DNA of 50,002 nucleotides from an uncultured Clostridia bacterium (GTDB lineage Bacteria; Bacillota; Clostridia; Oscillospirales; Ruminococcaceae): NCBI GenBank assembly GCA_946545645.1, contig CAMNNQ010000087.1, positions 1 to 50,002 of the forward strand, read 5' to 3'. Shown piece by piece: positions 8,961 to 18,000 of this stretch (position 1 is its first letter; each line of letters starts with the position of its first letter). The notes under the pieces were generated by a model. It saw only the letters and a program-made list of their open reading frames with translations, ran no database searches and was not told where the DNA came from. The position numbers and the translations under genes were made by a program.

Positions 8961-8989
8961 ATGATATCACTTTTCATCCCGTTTGTCAA
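8961..8989 (-). promoter_or_regulatory. sigma-A promoter of the Opp-type operon
   Basis: On the minus strand, TTGACA (8989-8984) and TATCAT (8966-8961) are separated by 17 bases. The palindrome at 8936-8953 begins 7 bases past the -10 box, covering the transcription start. Confidence 0.85.
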
Positions 8990-9120
8990 GGGCTTGCGAC
9001 CAATATGAAGCGAAAACACATATTTTTGTAAAGCTGAACAGAATTCAAATAAACAAATTCTCCAAATTATTCATATGACATAAATCCAATGATATTTTTC
9101 TCTGAGCTGCCCTTTATTCC

Positions 9121-9149
9121 TTGACAAATCAAAAGAAACATGATAATAT
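9121..9149 (+). promoter_or_regulatory. sigma-A promoter of the first ABC pair
   Basis: TTGACA (9121-9126), 17-base spacer, TATAAT-like TAATAT (9144-9149). An operator begins 8 bases downstream. The gene start is about 70 bases further. Confidence 0.87.
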
Positions 9150-9156
9150 AGAAGCT

Positions 9157-9174
9157 GATTAGCATACGCTAACT
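9157..9174. promoter_or_regulatory. TTAGC-N4-GCTAA operator, copy 3
   Basis: Sequence GATTAGC-ATAC-GCTAACT at the expected start point of the rightward promoter. It has the same geometry as the operators at 8936 and 20325. Confidence 0.85.
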
Positions 9175-9217
9175 CGTTGACAGGGTACACTTTCATGTTT
9201 TATTACGGAGGAAGAAT

Positions 9218-10957
9218 ATGATAAAAAAACGTTTGATACAAGCTATGGGTGACAGCAGGAGGTACATTTTCGGAAATGTTGCCGCACAATGGATAAGCCT
9301 GGCCTCAAACATTCTGACTACCTTCGGGATAGCCAATCTGCTGGAAAAGCTGATCAGCAGGAACGCCTCCGGCGGTGACTATGTTTTTGCTGTGAGCGCA
9401 TCGGTCTGTTCCCTTGTGATAGGCTATATCTGCTCACGTATACAGGAAAGATGCAGCTATATGTCTTCACGGTCTGTAAAGAAAAAACTTCGGGAGCTCA
9501 TCTTCCGCAAACTGCTCAGGCTCGGGAGCTCTTACCGCGAAAGTGTCCGTACCAGCGAGATAGTACAGCTCTCGGTTGAAGGTGTTGATCAGTTGGAAAC
9601 TTATTACGGACAGTTTCTGCCTCAGTTTTTCTATTCATTCTTAGCTCCGCTGACGCTGTTCGGCATACTTGGCTTTATCAGTATGAAAGCAGCGGTGATA
9701 CTGCTGATCTGTGTGCCGCTGATACCCGGAGCTATAATGGGAGTTCAGAAGATAGCCAAGCGTCTGCTTAAAAACTACTGGGTGCAGTATGCGAACCTGG
9801 GCGACACATTTCTGGAAAATCTTCAAGGCATGACCACACTGAAAATATACTCCGCTGACGAAAAGACCGCAGAGAAAATGGCATCCGAGAGCGAACATTT
9901 CCGCAAGGTCACCATGAAGGTGCTGACAATGCAACTCAACTCAGTAACTATAATGGATCTGATCGCCTACGGCGGCGCAGCATTGGGAACAGTGCTGGCT
10001 GCAACGGAATTCAGCAATGGAAACATAAGCTTTATGGGCTGTTTCACTATAATAATGCTGTCGGCAGATTTCTTCATTCCCATGCGCAGGCTCGGCAGCT
10101 TCTTTCATGTTGCAATGAACGGTATGGCTGCCAGCGACCGACTGTTCAGGATACTCGATCTCCCCGAGCCGGAAGAGAAAACAGCCTCTGTTGATCCTGA
10201 AAACTGCGCCATTGAGATCTGCGGCCTGCATTATTCCTACGGCACTGAAAGAGAAGTTCTGCACGGGGCGGATATGCGCTTTGATACGGGCAGAATGACC
10301 TCGATATGCGGCGGATCCGGCTGCGGAAAAACCACTTTGGCGGGGATACTCACCGGCCGTAATAAGGGTTATAAGGGCAGCGTAAAGATCGGCGGCACCG
10401 AGCTTTCAGAGATAAGCGAGGAGAGCCTTATGCGGACGGTCACATACATTTCTCACAACAGCTATCTTTTCAAGGGGTCAGTGCGGGAAAATCTGCTTGC
10501 TGCCGCTCCCGATGCCTCAGATCAACATCTGACCGACGTTCTCAAACAGGCAAGACTTTATGATTTTCTGCAAAGTCAACAAGGGCTTGATACTTTGCTG
10601 AACGAAAACGCTTCAAACCTTTCGGGTGGTCAGCGTCAGCGGCTTGCCCTTGCGAGAGCACTCCTTCATGATACCCCGATCTACATTTTTGATGAAGCCA
10701 CAAGCTCTGTTGATGCTGACAGCGAACAGGATATCATCAGATCGATCTATGAACTTGCAAAAACCAAAACTGTCATCCTGATCTCCCACCGTCTTGCAAA
10801 TGTCATGGATTCAGACATGATCTATGTACTTGAATCCGGCCTCCTTACAGAACAGGGAACACATGAGGAGCTTCTGCAAAACAACGGGATGTATTCACAG
10901 ATGTGGCAGACACAGCAGGCGCTTGAAAACGTTGGCAGAAAGGAGGCAGCATTATGA
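9218..10957 (+). CDS. ABC exporter-fold ATP-binding/permease protein (CydD-like half-transporter)
   Basis: The protein has 579 residues: an N-terminal six-helix membrane domain (about 1-310) and a C-terminal ATPase. Walker A GGSGCGKTT is near residue 365, LSGGQRQR near 469 and Walker B IYIFDEATSSVD near 489. The membrane-domain motif GDTFLENLQGMTTLKIYSAD is typical of CydD-like or heavy-metal/siderophore-associated half-transporters. It overlaps the next gene by 4 bases, so the two should form a heterodimer. The ribosome site CGGAGG stands 8 bases before the ATG. An operator at its promoter links it to the metal ATPase cluster; whether it imports (as YbtPQ/IrtAB do) or exports is not decidable here. 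Confidence 0.9.
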   Translation: MIKKRLIQAMGDSRRYIFGNVAAQWISLASNILTTFGIANLLEKLISRNASGGDYVFAVSASVCSLVIGYICSRIQERCSYMSSRSVKKKLRELIFRKLLRLGSSYRESVRTSEIVQLSVEGVDQLETYYGQFLPQFFYSFLAPLTLFGILGFISMKAAVILLICVPLIPGAIMGVQKIAKRLLKNYWVQYANLGDTFLENLQGMTTLKIYSADEKTAEKMASESEHFRKVTMKVLTMQLNSVTIMDLIAYGGAALGTVLAATEFSNGNISFMGCFTIIMLSADFFIPMRRLGSFFHVAMNGMAASDRLFRILDLPEPEEKTASVDPENCAIEICGLHYSYGTEREVLHGADMRFDTGRMTSICGGSGCGKTTLAGILTGRNKGYKGSVKIGGTELSEISEESLMRTVTYISHNSYLFKGSVRENLLAAAPDASDQHLTDVLKQARLYDFLQSQQGLDTLLNENASNLSGGQRQRLALARALLHDTPIYIFDEATSSVDADSEQDIIRSIYELAKTKTVILISHRLANVMDSDMIYVLESGLLTEQGTHEELLQNNGMYSQMWQTQQALENVGRKEAAL

Positions 10958-12612
10958 AAAAGCGCTCGGCTCTTTCCGTATTATCAAGAATGATCGGGCT
11001 CGTAAAGCCGCTGGCAGGAGCTATGTTTCTTGCAGTTATACTAGGGATCGGCGGATTCATCTGCGCCGAGTTCATCACAATAATGGGCGGCTATGCTATG
11101 CTCGATGTATTAAAATTTGAAAGCGCATTCAGTCTGAAAACGGTATGTGTATGTGTGATCGTTTTTGCTGTTCTTCGTGCTGCCTGCCGCTGCAGCGAGC
11201 AATATCTGAACCACTATATCGCATTCAATGTCCTTGCTATCATCAGAGGGCGGGTATTCGGGGCTCTGCGGCGTCTCTGCCCTGCCAAGCTCGAAGGACG
11301 TGACAAGGGCGACCTTATCTCTGTTATCACATCCGATATTGAGCTTCTTGAAGTGTTTTATGCCCACACCGTCAGCCCGATACTGATAGCAGCGGTGATG
11401 ACAGTTATTATGACGGTATTTATCTCTATACAAAGCCTTGTTCTCGGCCTTATCGCTCTCTGCGGATATCTCACGGTGGGCATCATGATCCCGGTTGGTA
11501 TCTATAAGCTCAGCGGCAGCACTGCGGATGATCTCCGTGCTCAGTCGGGTCAGCTCTCCGCATTTGTTCTCGACAATCTCCGCGGACTTGATGAGACTAT
11601 CCAATACGGTGCCGGAGAGCACAGGATAGGTGATCTGATGACCCGTTCCGAAAGTCTTGCAAAGCAGCAGGAGAAAATGAGCCGCAATATCGGTATGAAT
11701 TCCGGAATCACAAACTGCACGATACTCATCTACGGGCTGATAATGCTGTTTGCTGCCATATTGTTATATAACTCCGGGACAATATCCTTTTCACAAATGC
11801 TGATATCTGTTATCGCAATGATGTCCAGTTTCGGGCCCTGCGTGGCTCTTGCCAACCTTGGAAGTGTGCTTCAGAACACCATTGCTGCCGGCAGCCGGGT
11901 GCTTGATATCCTTGACGAACAGCCAGTCACCGAAGATATAACAAACGGTTCCGATATAGGCTTTGACGGAGCAGCCGCTGAAAACGTCACATTCTCCTAC
12001 GGCAGTGATATTGTTCTTGAGGATTTCACACTCGGTATTAACAAGGGCAGCATCACCGGTATCGTCGGACGCTCCGGAAGCGGTAAATCGACATTTCTGA
12101 AACTGCTTATGCGTTTCTGGAAAACTGAGAAGGGGAAGATGATCGTCTCCGGCACCGATATCAACAATATCTATACCGCAAGCCTCCGCCGGATCGAGAG
12201 CTATGTCACTCAGGACACTCAGCTTTTCCACGAAACGATAGAATACAATGTGAAAATAGCCAGGCTGGATGCGACTCACGAGGAGGTCGTCAAAGCCTGC
12301 AAAAAAGCATCACTGCATGAATTCATCATGACACTTCCCGACGGGTATGAAACACAGGTCGGTGAGCTGGGCGACACTCTTTCGGGAGGCGAACGTCAGC
12401 GCATCGGACTTGCAAGAGCTTTTCTTCACGATGCTCCGCTTATGCTCCTGGATGAACCCACAAGCAATCTCGACAGTCTTAACGAAGCGGTGATACTGAA
12501 AAGCCTTCTGGACAAAGGCGAGGAAAAGACTGTGCTGCTTGTCAGTCACAGGCCGTCAACGATGCGTATCTGCGATGTTTCATACAGTGTTGAAAACGGG
12601 AGGATGAGCTGA
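10954..12612 (+). CDS. ABC exporter-fold ATP-binding/permease protein (CydC-like half-transporter)
   Basis: This is the 552-residue partner of the preceding half-transporter, with its ATG overlapping the previous stop (ATGA). Membrane helices fill residues ~15-290, with ALRRLCPAKLEGRDKGDLIS as the first cytoplasmic coupling region. Walker A GRSGSGKST is near 369, LSGGERQR near 475 and Walker B LMLLDEPTSNLD near 494. All ATPase motifs look intact in both partners, so two functional ATP sites are expected. It is coupled to the DUF454 gene by TGATG. Confidence 0.9.
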   Translation: MKKRSALSVLSRMIGLVKPLAGAMFLAVILGIGGFICAEFITIMGGYAMLDVLKFESAFSLKTVCVCVIVFAVLRAACRCSEQYLNHYIAFNVLAIIRGRVFGALRRLCPAKLEGRDKGDLISVITSDIELLEVFYAHTVSPILIAAVMTVIMTVFISIQSLVLGLIALCGYLTVGIMIPVGIYKLSGSTADDLRAQSGQLSAFVLDNLRGLDETIQYGAGEHRIGDLMTRSESLAKQQEKMSRNIGMNSGITNCTILIYGLIMLFAAILLYNSGTISFSQMLISVIAMMSSFGPCVALANLGSVLQNTIAAGSRVLDILDEQPVTEDITNGSDIGFDGAAAENVTFSYGSDIVLEDFTLGINKGSITGIVGRSGSGKSTFLKLLMRFWKTEKGKMIVSGTDINNIYTASLRRIESYVTQDTQLFHETIEYNVKIARLDATHEEVVKACKKASLHEFIMTLPDGYETQVGELGDTLSGGERQRIGLARAFLHDAPLMLLDEPTSNLDSLNEAVILKSLLDKGEEKTVLLVSHRPSTMRICDVSYSVENGRMS

Positions 12613-12998
12613 TGAAAAGGCTGATTTTTCTGATACTCGGGCTTATATGTCTTGCACTCGGGACAGTGGGTATCGTTCTTCCGATCCTTCCGACTGTTCC
12701 CTTTTACCTTGCAACTGTTTTTTGCTTTGCCAACAGTTCAGAGCGGATGCACCGCTGGTTTATCGGCACCAAGCTGTATGAAAAGCATTTGCAGAGCTAC
12801 ATCGAGCATAAAGGTATGCTCCTTAAAACCAAGCTGAGTATCATAATCACAGTTACATTGCTTATGGGCTTCGGCTTCTTTATGATGGCAAGGAAGAGCA
12901 TATGGGTGCCCTGTGTTATCCTTGCGGCGGTATGGCTGTGCCATATCATTTATTTCTGTTTCAGGGTCAGGACAATACAGCCCGGTGAAGATCAATAA
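12612..12998 (+). CDS. YbaN/DUF454 family inner-membrane protein
   Basis: The 128-residue protein has three or four hydrophobic helices. It shows the DUF454 hallmark of an N-terminal LGTVGIVLPILPTVPFYLA segment followed by the FANSSERMHRWF and KLYEKHLQSY stretch. Its ATG shares one base with the stop of the ABC gene, so it is translated with the pair. The biochemical role of DUF454 is not known; its frequent company with iron or heme transport genes is family-level background, and the operator upstream is consistent with that. Confidence 0.88.
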   Translation: MKRLIFLILGLICLALGTVGIVLPILPTVPFYLATVFCFANSSERMHRWFIGTKLYEKHLQSYIEHKGMLLKTKLSIIITVTLLMGFGFFMMARKSIWVPCVILAAVWLCHIIYFCFRVRTIQPGEDQ

Positions 12999-13011
12999 GC
13001 ACAAAGCATAA

Positions 13012-13065
13012 AAACGGCGTATCTCTTACCCGCCCTTCGGCAGGAGAGATACACCGTTCTTTTTT
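13012..13065 (+). terminator. rho-independent terminator after the ABC/DUF454 operon
   Basis: Inverted repeat AACGGCGTATCTCT...AGAGATACACCGTT followed by TCTTTTTT. It also lies between convergent genes. Confidence 0.85.
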
Positions 13066-13118
13066 CCGGTATTTCCGGATCATAACTAGCACATCAGGTC
13101 AGGTCTCTGCTGCTTATC

Positions 13119-14201
13119 TCACCTGACTTTGAGGCTTGCTTTTCCTCGCTCTTTATAAAAGCGCTCTTTCATGGCATACATCATCATATCAGACTCTTTG
13201 AGCATATCATCCACAGGATTTTTACCGTCCGGTGAATAGCTATATCCTACAGAGCAATGATATTTTGTTTCGCTGACATTTGTCTCGATGCGCCGGATCA
13301 GATCCATCATTTCGTCTTGCCGGGCTTTCCGGCAAAGAATAACGAACTCGTCACCGCCTATCCTGTAGCCGAACTGTCTGCTTTTCAGCGCTCTGCGAAA
13401 GCAAAGTGCCAGCGTTACCAGCGCTTCATCTCCGGCAGCGTGGCCCTGAGTGTCGTTTATGACCTTCAGTCCGTTCATATCAATAGATATCAGGGCTGTG
13501 ATCTCCTCGGGATTCTTGCAGATATCAGCATTGTAGGCGTGCCGGTTGAGGAGCCCTGTCAGAGAGTCTTTTTTTGTCTGCTGCAGGATCTCAAAAACGT
13601 AATATACGAACAGCGCTATGGCGATAGTAGAACAGAAGATCTTGGAGAAATCGCTTCCGAATACAAAGGGGAAGATCAGATCAGAAAGCAGGGCGAGGCT
13701 GAGAAAGGCAATGGGGACGATCTCCATCAATTTCATGTTGCATCTTTTGAAAAGGAAATAGACCAAAGCAGCGCAATACGCCCCGGCAACAATGAAAGGC
13801 AGATAACCCAGCGGGCCGCGGGAAAAGGTGTTATTCTCGTCTATCCTGAAGACGATGCCTGTAAATATCGAAACGAAGTCAATGACAGTGAGTATGATCG
13901 AGGGGATGAAGATATACAAAGTCTGTTTCTTCACAAGTGTATAGATGATCTGCGAAATAATAAAGGGCGTCGCACTGTACCGTAACGCCATCAGAATGCT
14001 GCGCAGGGTCCTGTATTCGACCTGCGCTGTGCAGTTGAACTCTACAAATACGACAAGAGAGAGCAAATACACGCCGATTATGAGAACATACATACGCTTG
14101 ATCGTTTTTTCATCCCAGAAGACCGTGATCCGAAGCGCTATCGCAAACGCTGCCAAAACCAGTATCAAAGACCAGTTCTGAAGCAAGTATTCTTTTATCA
14201 T
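13119..14201 (-). CDS. membrane-bound diguanylate cyclase (GGDEF)
   Basis: I choose the ATG at 14201 (MIKEYLLQ), which has AAAGGA 8 bases upstream, over a GTG 15 bases earlier. The protein has 360 residues: about seven membrane helices over residues 5-200, then a GGDEF domain. The catalytic signature is intact (YRIGGDEFVILC), as are the upstream DSLTGLLNRHAY and IDMNGLKVINDTQGHAAGDE motifs, so it should make cyclic di-GMP. The usual RxxD inhibitory site just before GGDEF is absent (SRQFGYRI), suggesting no product feedback. No ligand domain is recognised beyond the helices. Confidence 0.93.
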   Translation of the reverse strand: MIKEYLLQNWSLILVLAAFAIALRITVFWDEKTIKRMYVLIIGVYLLSLVVFVEFNCTAQVEYRTLRSILMALRYSATPFIISQIIYTLVKKQTLYIFIPSIILTVIDFVSIFTGIVFRIDENNTFSRGPLGYLPFIVAGAYCAALVYFLFKRCNMKLMEIVPIAFLSLALLSDLIFPFVFGSDFSKIFCSTIAIALFVYYVFEILQQTKKDSLTGLLNRHAYNADICKNPEEITALISIDMNGLKVINDTQGHAAGDEALVTLALCFRRALKSRQFGYRIGGDEFVILCRKARQDEMMDLIRRIETNVSETKYHCSVGYSYSPDGKNPVDDMLKESDMMMYAMKERFYKERGKASLKVR

Positions 14202-14384
14202 GAGATATCCTTTCACAGTAATGCGATCAGTTTATTATACTGTTAGTTATCCGCATAGTCTTTTTATCAGAGCAGGCCGGATGTATCCTGTATAATTTCA
14301 GTATAGCATATATATCCGCAAATTGCAATAGGCCTGTGCCATTATATATGGGCACTTTCCGATCCTCCGGATGCTGCCGAAGGA

Positions 14385-14825
14385 TCACCCGCTCCAGGGG
14401 AGCTTTATATTCGGCAGGGTCAGTTTCATAACATCCTGTATCTCGTAGGCGACTCCGTTATCCTTCAGCTCCTGCAAAAAGCCGTTTACATAGACAGAGT
14501 CGGAAAAAGGCTGGATAATATCAAAGATGGACCTCCCGTTCACAGCAGAGATCTCAATGATCATACCCCTGTCAGGGCATCGTGTCCATGTCCTGAAATC
14601 GCGGATATACTTCTCTGCATCGCCGAACCCGGCCTTGCCGACATAGCTTATCACAGCTGTCATGTTCCTGTTCAGCATTTCATCGGCAGCAGACATTGCA
14701 TCAAGGCGCTGCTGGTCTGTTTCCATATTTTCCAGCATCTCTATGATCGAGACAGCAGCCTTCGCCCCGGAAAGTATCGCTTCGTCGCCGGCCTGTTCAG
14801 AGACTCTCCTGCGGAATTCCTGCAC
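14385..14825 (-). CDS. hypothetical protein, start uncertain
   Basis: An open frame continues upstream to 14927, but that part contains a terminator and a strong promoter, so the true start must be downstream. The first plausible codon is GTG at 14825 (VQEFRRRVSEQ), giving 146 residues; an ATG 28 codons later is an alternative. The product is soluble and helical in its first half (IIEMLENMETDQQRLDAMSA), and mixed in its second half with WTRCPDRGMIIEIS. No family is recognised and no partner gene is evident. Confidence 0.5.
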   Translation of the reverse strand: MQEFRRRVSEQAGDEAILSGAKAAVSIIEMLENMETDQQRLDAMSAADEMLNRNMTAVISYVGKAGFGDAEKYIRDFRTWTRCPDRGMIIEISAVNGRSIFDIIQPFSDSVYVNGFLQELKDNGVAYEIQDVMKLTLPNIKLPWSG

Positions 14826-14853
14826 CTGCCGGTCTATGGGCAGGCTTATATTT

Positions 14854-14882
14854 ATTATATCACAGATCTTTCTTTTTTTCAA
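14854..14882 (-). promoter_or_regulatory. sigma-A promoter for the hypothetical gene at 14385
   Basis: TTGAAA (14882-14877), 17 bases, TATAAT (14859-14854) on the minus strand, immediately after a terminator for the upstream operon. Confidence 0.8.
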
Positions 14883-14886
14883 CCCA

Positions 14887-14918
14887 TAGGAAAAAAGCGC
14901 CCGCACTCTGACGGACGC
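14887..14918 (-). terminator. rho-independent terminator after the flavodoxin lipoprotein gene
   Basis: On the minus strand GAGCGTCCG and CGGGCGCTT pair (with G-U pairs), followed by TTTTTT. Confidence 0.75.
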
Positions 14919-15003
14919 TCCATGCATTACTATATATCTTCTTATAGCTCCTCTTTACTGAAAGCGGGAAGCCCGATATGACCTGAAATGGTCTGGTCTG
15001 TTC

Positions 15004-15666
15004 TCATTTTTGCAGTTGCTTTTTTACATACTCCCTTATGCTGCTTTCCTCATCTGTAACAGAACCGCCTCTTACAGACAGAGCCTTGACAACCTTGGCA
15101 TTCGGCTCAAGCTCCCTGATAGTATTAACTGTCGATGAGAAACCGCTGCCCTCGTGAGTCACGAACACATAGATATTCTTCCCTGCGAGATCGTATTTCT
15201 CGAAGAAGGTGTATACTGGCACAGGCAGGTCTGTCCACCAATTCGGAAAGGCAAGCCAGATAGTGTCACATTCCTTGAGATCAGTAAAATCGCTTTTCAG
15301 TTCAGGGCGCTTGCTGTCCGCCTGCTCCTGCTTTGCCAGATCAACTGTGGCATTGTAATCAACAGGATAGCTTTCCTCCGAAACTATCTCATAGGCTTTG
15401 CAGCCTGCTTCATCTGCTATCCATTCTGCCATTAGCTGTGCATTGCCTTTCAGTTCGCCGTTGACACGGTTGAGGCTTGCACTTGTGACTGCGTCGGTAT
15501 CGTCCGGAAAATCAGTGTTCCCGACCCGGCTGAAATAGATCGCTGCCGATTTGTTTATCGGCACAGTCTCCACATTCTGATCGTCTTCCGTGTCACTTCC
15601 GCAGGCTGTCATTAGCAGCGCCGCAGCGGTCAATGCTGTTAAAAGAGTGGCTTTGATCCTGTTCAT
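15004..15666 (-). CDS. flavodoxin-fold lipoprotein
   Basis: The 220-residue protein has a lipoprotein signal ending ALLMTAC, then a flavodoxin-like domain. The phosphate loop region reads YFSRVGNTD, and the later motifs AFPNWWTDLPVPVYTF and VTHEGSGFSSTVNTI match the Flavodoxin_4 group of FMN proteins. Being lipid-anchored outside the membrane, it is likely an extracytoplasmic electron carrier or quinone/flavin reductase. The start has AAAGGAG 9 bases upstream. It lies 17 bases after the cyclophilin-like lipoprotein gene, in one operon. Confidence 0.88.
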   Translation of the reverse strand: MNRIKATLLTALTAAALLMTACGSDTEDDQNVETVPINKSAAIYFSRVGNTDFPDDTDAVTSASLNRVNGELKGNAQLMAEWIADEAGCKAYEIVSEESYPVDYNATVDLAKQEQADSKRPELKSDFTDLKECDTIWLAFPNWWTDLPVPVYTFFEKYDLAGKNIYVFVTHEGSGFSSTVNTIRELEPNAKVVKALSVRGGSVTDEESSIREYVKKQLQK

Positions 15667-15683
15667 AACAGAAGCTCCTTTCT

Positions 15684-16250
15684 TTATTCTGCAAGCTCGA
15701 TCCTGACTTCATAGTTCCCGTCCAGATCGCTGATATTTTTAAGAGGGCAGGTCATCACCCCGATATTTACCTGATGACCGTACTGCTCCGAGGATTCTTC
15801 ATCCTCAAAGAGTATCGTGAAATAAGGCGCATTTGTCGCATAATCTATATCCCCGTTGAGCCAGCCGTAATGGACATCATCCTCGCTGTACGGCAGTTCC
15901 TCGGTAACTCCGCAGAAATCGTGGGAATATCTGCTGACGCTTTGCGTATAGGGCAGCTTTGCAATAAGCGCCTTTGCTGTCTCGGAATCGTTCAGCACAC
16001 CGGGGATCACCGTATCACCGAAATACATATTTATTTTTGTGCCGCCCTCCATAGGTCTTCTTGTGGGCATCGTCTTGTCTTCGGTCTGCATATCAGCATT
16101 ATCCTTTGCCACCCGCTCACCGCTTTGGGAAACTGATGAGACCGCGCCGGCGGATCCTGCTGTTTCCGATGATACCTCCGAACTGCCGCAGGCTGTAAGA
16201 ACTGTTCCTGCCATTATGATCGCCGCCGCAAATGCTATAGCTTTTCTCAT
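15684..16250 (-). CDS. cyclophilin-like fold lipoprotein
   Basis: This 188-residue lipoprotein has signal residues 1-20 ending TVLTAC and a Ser-rich linker. From residue ~72 it carries a cyclophilin-like domain: INMYFGDTVIPGVLNDSETA, then LPYTQSVSRYSHDFCG, and HYGWLNGDIDYATNAPYFTI. This matches the bacterial Cyclophil_like family commonly found beside flavodoxins in Clostridia. It lacks the aromatic isomerase centre of true cyclophilins, so prolyl isomerase activity should not be assumed. It is co-transcribed with the flavodoxin lipoprotein, opposite a broken LysR gene that may once have regulated both. Confidence 0.87.
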   Translation of the reverse strand: MRKAIAFAAAIIMAGTVLTACGSSEVSSETAGSAGAVSSVSQSGERVAKDNADMQTEDKTMPTRRPMEGGTKINMYFGDTVIPGVLNDSETAKALIAKLPYTQSVSRYSHDFCGVTEELPYSEDDVHYGWLNGDIDYATNAPYFTILFEDEESSEQYGHQVNIGVMTCPLKNISDLDGNYEVRIELAE

Positions 16251-16446
16251 TTTCCTTCTCTCCTTTGTTTAGCCTATACTGAACTCTTAAAACGTCAGTG
16301 TTCGATATATATCCGATATTCGTAATAGAACGGCACAAGGGTCGTGCAGTGATTCCTTAACACATTACCGCCTCTTTATCTGTTTTCTATATTATATCAC
16401 AAATGGTATCAGATTACAAATACTTATATTGAATAGATCAATATGC

Positions 16447-16475
16447 TTGACAGCTATACATCTTTACAGTAAAAT
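16447..16475 (+). promoter_or_regulatory. sigma-A promoter of the LysR remnant
   Basis: TTGACA (16447-16452), 17 bases, TAAAAT (16470-16475); the ATG is 24 bases further. Confidence 0.75.
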
Positions 16476-16499
16476 AAATAGAGAACAGGGAATTAACGC

Positions 16500-16712
16500 A
16501 TGGATACCCGGGTACTGAAATACCTTCTCGCTGTTGCAAAAGACCAGAGCTCTTTTGTTGCCGCCGAGAGGCTTTTTCTGTCGCAGCCGATGCTTTCGCG
16601 CCAGATAAAGCAGCTTGAGGATGAGCTCGGGACACAGCTCCGGATACGCAGCTGCAGTTCATTCGTCTGGAAGCGAAGCGCAGCAGTCTTGTCAAAAGCG
16701 ACGGAGAAATAG
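16500..16712 (+). pseudogene. LysR-family regulator, truncated to its DNA-binding domain
   Basis: The 70-residue frame begins with a standard LysR helix-turn-helix (VLKYLLAVAKDQSSFVAAE, then LFLSQPMLSRQIKQLEDELG). It departs from the family after TQL and stops. The ~200-residue effector-binding domain is missing and no continuation is seen in other frames before the terminator at 16744. The promoter is still good. LysR genes are commonly divergent from the operon they control, so the lost regulator probably served the two lipoproteins to its left. A short DNA-binding peptide could still be made. Confidence 0.8.
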
Positions 16713-16743
16713 CTGGTACAGTTCATCGGGAATATGAAGGCTT

Positions 16744-16780
16744 AAAACGCCATACCGCAGCAATACGGTATGGCGTTTTT
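16744..16780. terminator. bidirectional terminator
   Basis: Perfect inverted repeat AAAACGCCATACCG / CGGTATGGCGTTTT with an 8-base loop and T/A tracts on both sides, between convergent transcripts. Confidence 0.9.
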
Positions 16781-16781
16781 C

Positions 16782-17948
16782 TTACATACTTGCTCTCAGT
16801 ATCTGCACTACATCGCTGCGGTCAAGCACTTTGTAGCCGCCGTTCAGAATGATCGTGCCGTCTGCTATGCCTTCGATCATATCTTCCGTAACGCCCAGCT
16901 CGGATATCTTCATAACAAGTCCCATTTCTTTCATCCAGCTCTCCATTGCGGCAAGGCCTGCCTCGGCAAGCTGCAGATCAGTTTTTCCGTCGGGAGAAAC
17001 TCTCCAGACCTCTGCTGCAAATCTCGCAAACTTTTTCAGGCCGTAAGGCATGACCGATCTATAATACGGCAGCGAAACCGCAGCAAGAGTCATTCCGTGA
17101 GTCGCATCAGTATAAGCCCCTACAGACTGGCCGAGCATATGCACCATCCAGTCGGTAGACTTCCCTCTTGAAACGAGGGTGTTGAGCGCCCAGGTCGCCG
17201 TCCACATAATGTTGGACCGCGCTTCGTAATCCTGCGGGTCCTTTATTGCGATTTGGCTTGCATGGATAAGCCCCCGCATAAGCCCCTCGCTGATATAGTC
17301 GGAGGTGTTGTCGTCCTCGCCTGAAAAATACTGCTCGCAGATATGGTTCATGATGTCATAGATGCCGGCAGCCATCTGATATTTCGGCAAAGTCATGGTG
17401 TATCTCGGATTGAGGACAGAGAACCTGGGCATCACATCGTCACCGAACACATGACCGATCTTCAGGTGCTGCTCATGGTTCGTGATAACAGCGCCGCCGT
17501 TCATCTCAGAGCCTGTTCCTGCCATTGTAAGAACACATCCCACAGGGACGATCTCGCAGTCAGGCTCTTCAAAGCGGATAAAGTATTTCTCCCAGGGGTC
17601 TTCATCGCAGTGAACAGAGACCGACACCGCTTTGGAGTAATCGCAGACAGAACCGCCCCCGACGGCAAGTATAAAGTCGGTATGGTTCTCACGGGCGATC
17701 TTAACACCCTCCCTTAGCTTTTCAACTGTCGGGTTGGGCATAACTCCCGGGACCTCGGCTACATTTTTGCCGCATTCTTTCAGGATCGCTGTGACCTCAT
17801 CATACAGCCCGCTCTTCTTGACAGAACCGCCGCCGTAAACGAGAAGGATATTCTCGCCATAGTTTTTCATTTCACTTTTCAGGAAACCGAGAGAATCCTC
17901 ACCGAAATAGAGCTTGGTCGGATTGTGATAGCTGAAATTTCCTAACAT
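16782..17948 (-). CDS. iron-type alcohol dehydrogenase (butanol dehydrogenase / YqhD group)
   Basis: The 388-residue length is normal for the group that reduces aldehydes with NAD(P)H. The cofactor-binding loop is GGGSVCDYSKAV (residues 97-108). Probable metal ligands are D198 and H202 (GIYDIMNHICEQ), H270 (DWMVHMLGQ) and H284 (TDATHGMTLA). The opening FSYHNPTKLYFGE is typical of the YqhD/BdhA type. The ATG at 17948 has GGAGG 9 bases upstream. It stands alone between a terminator and the acetyltransferase gene, and should act in fermentative or detoxifying aldehyde reduction in the cytoplasm. Confidence 0.94.
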   Translation of the reverse strand: MLGNFSYHNPTKLYFGEDSLGFLKSEMKNYGENILLVYGGGSVKKSGLYDEVTAILKECGKNVAEVPGVMPNPTVEKLREGVKIARENHTDFILAVGGGSVCDYSKAVSVSVHCDEDPWEKYFIRFEEPDCEIVPVGCVLTMAGTGSEMNGGAVITNHEQHLKIGHVFGDDVMPRFSVLNPRYTMTLPKYQMAAGIYDIMNHICEQYFSGEDDNTSDYISEGLMRGLIHASQIAIKDPQDYEARSNIMWTATWALNTLVSRGKSTDWMVHMLGQSVGAYTDATHGMTLAAVSLPYYRSVMPYGLKKFARFAAEVWRVSPDGKTDLQLAEAGLAAMESWMKEMGLVMKISELGVTEDMIEGIADGTIILNGGYKVLDRSDVVQILRASM

Positions 17949-18000
17949 GATACATACCTCCGTTTAATTCTGTTTTTCTCTTATCTGACCTTCTCCGCAT

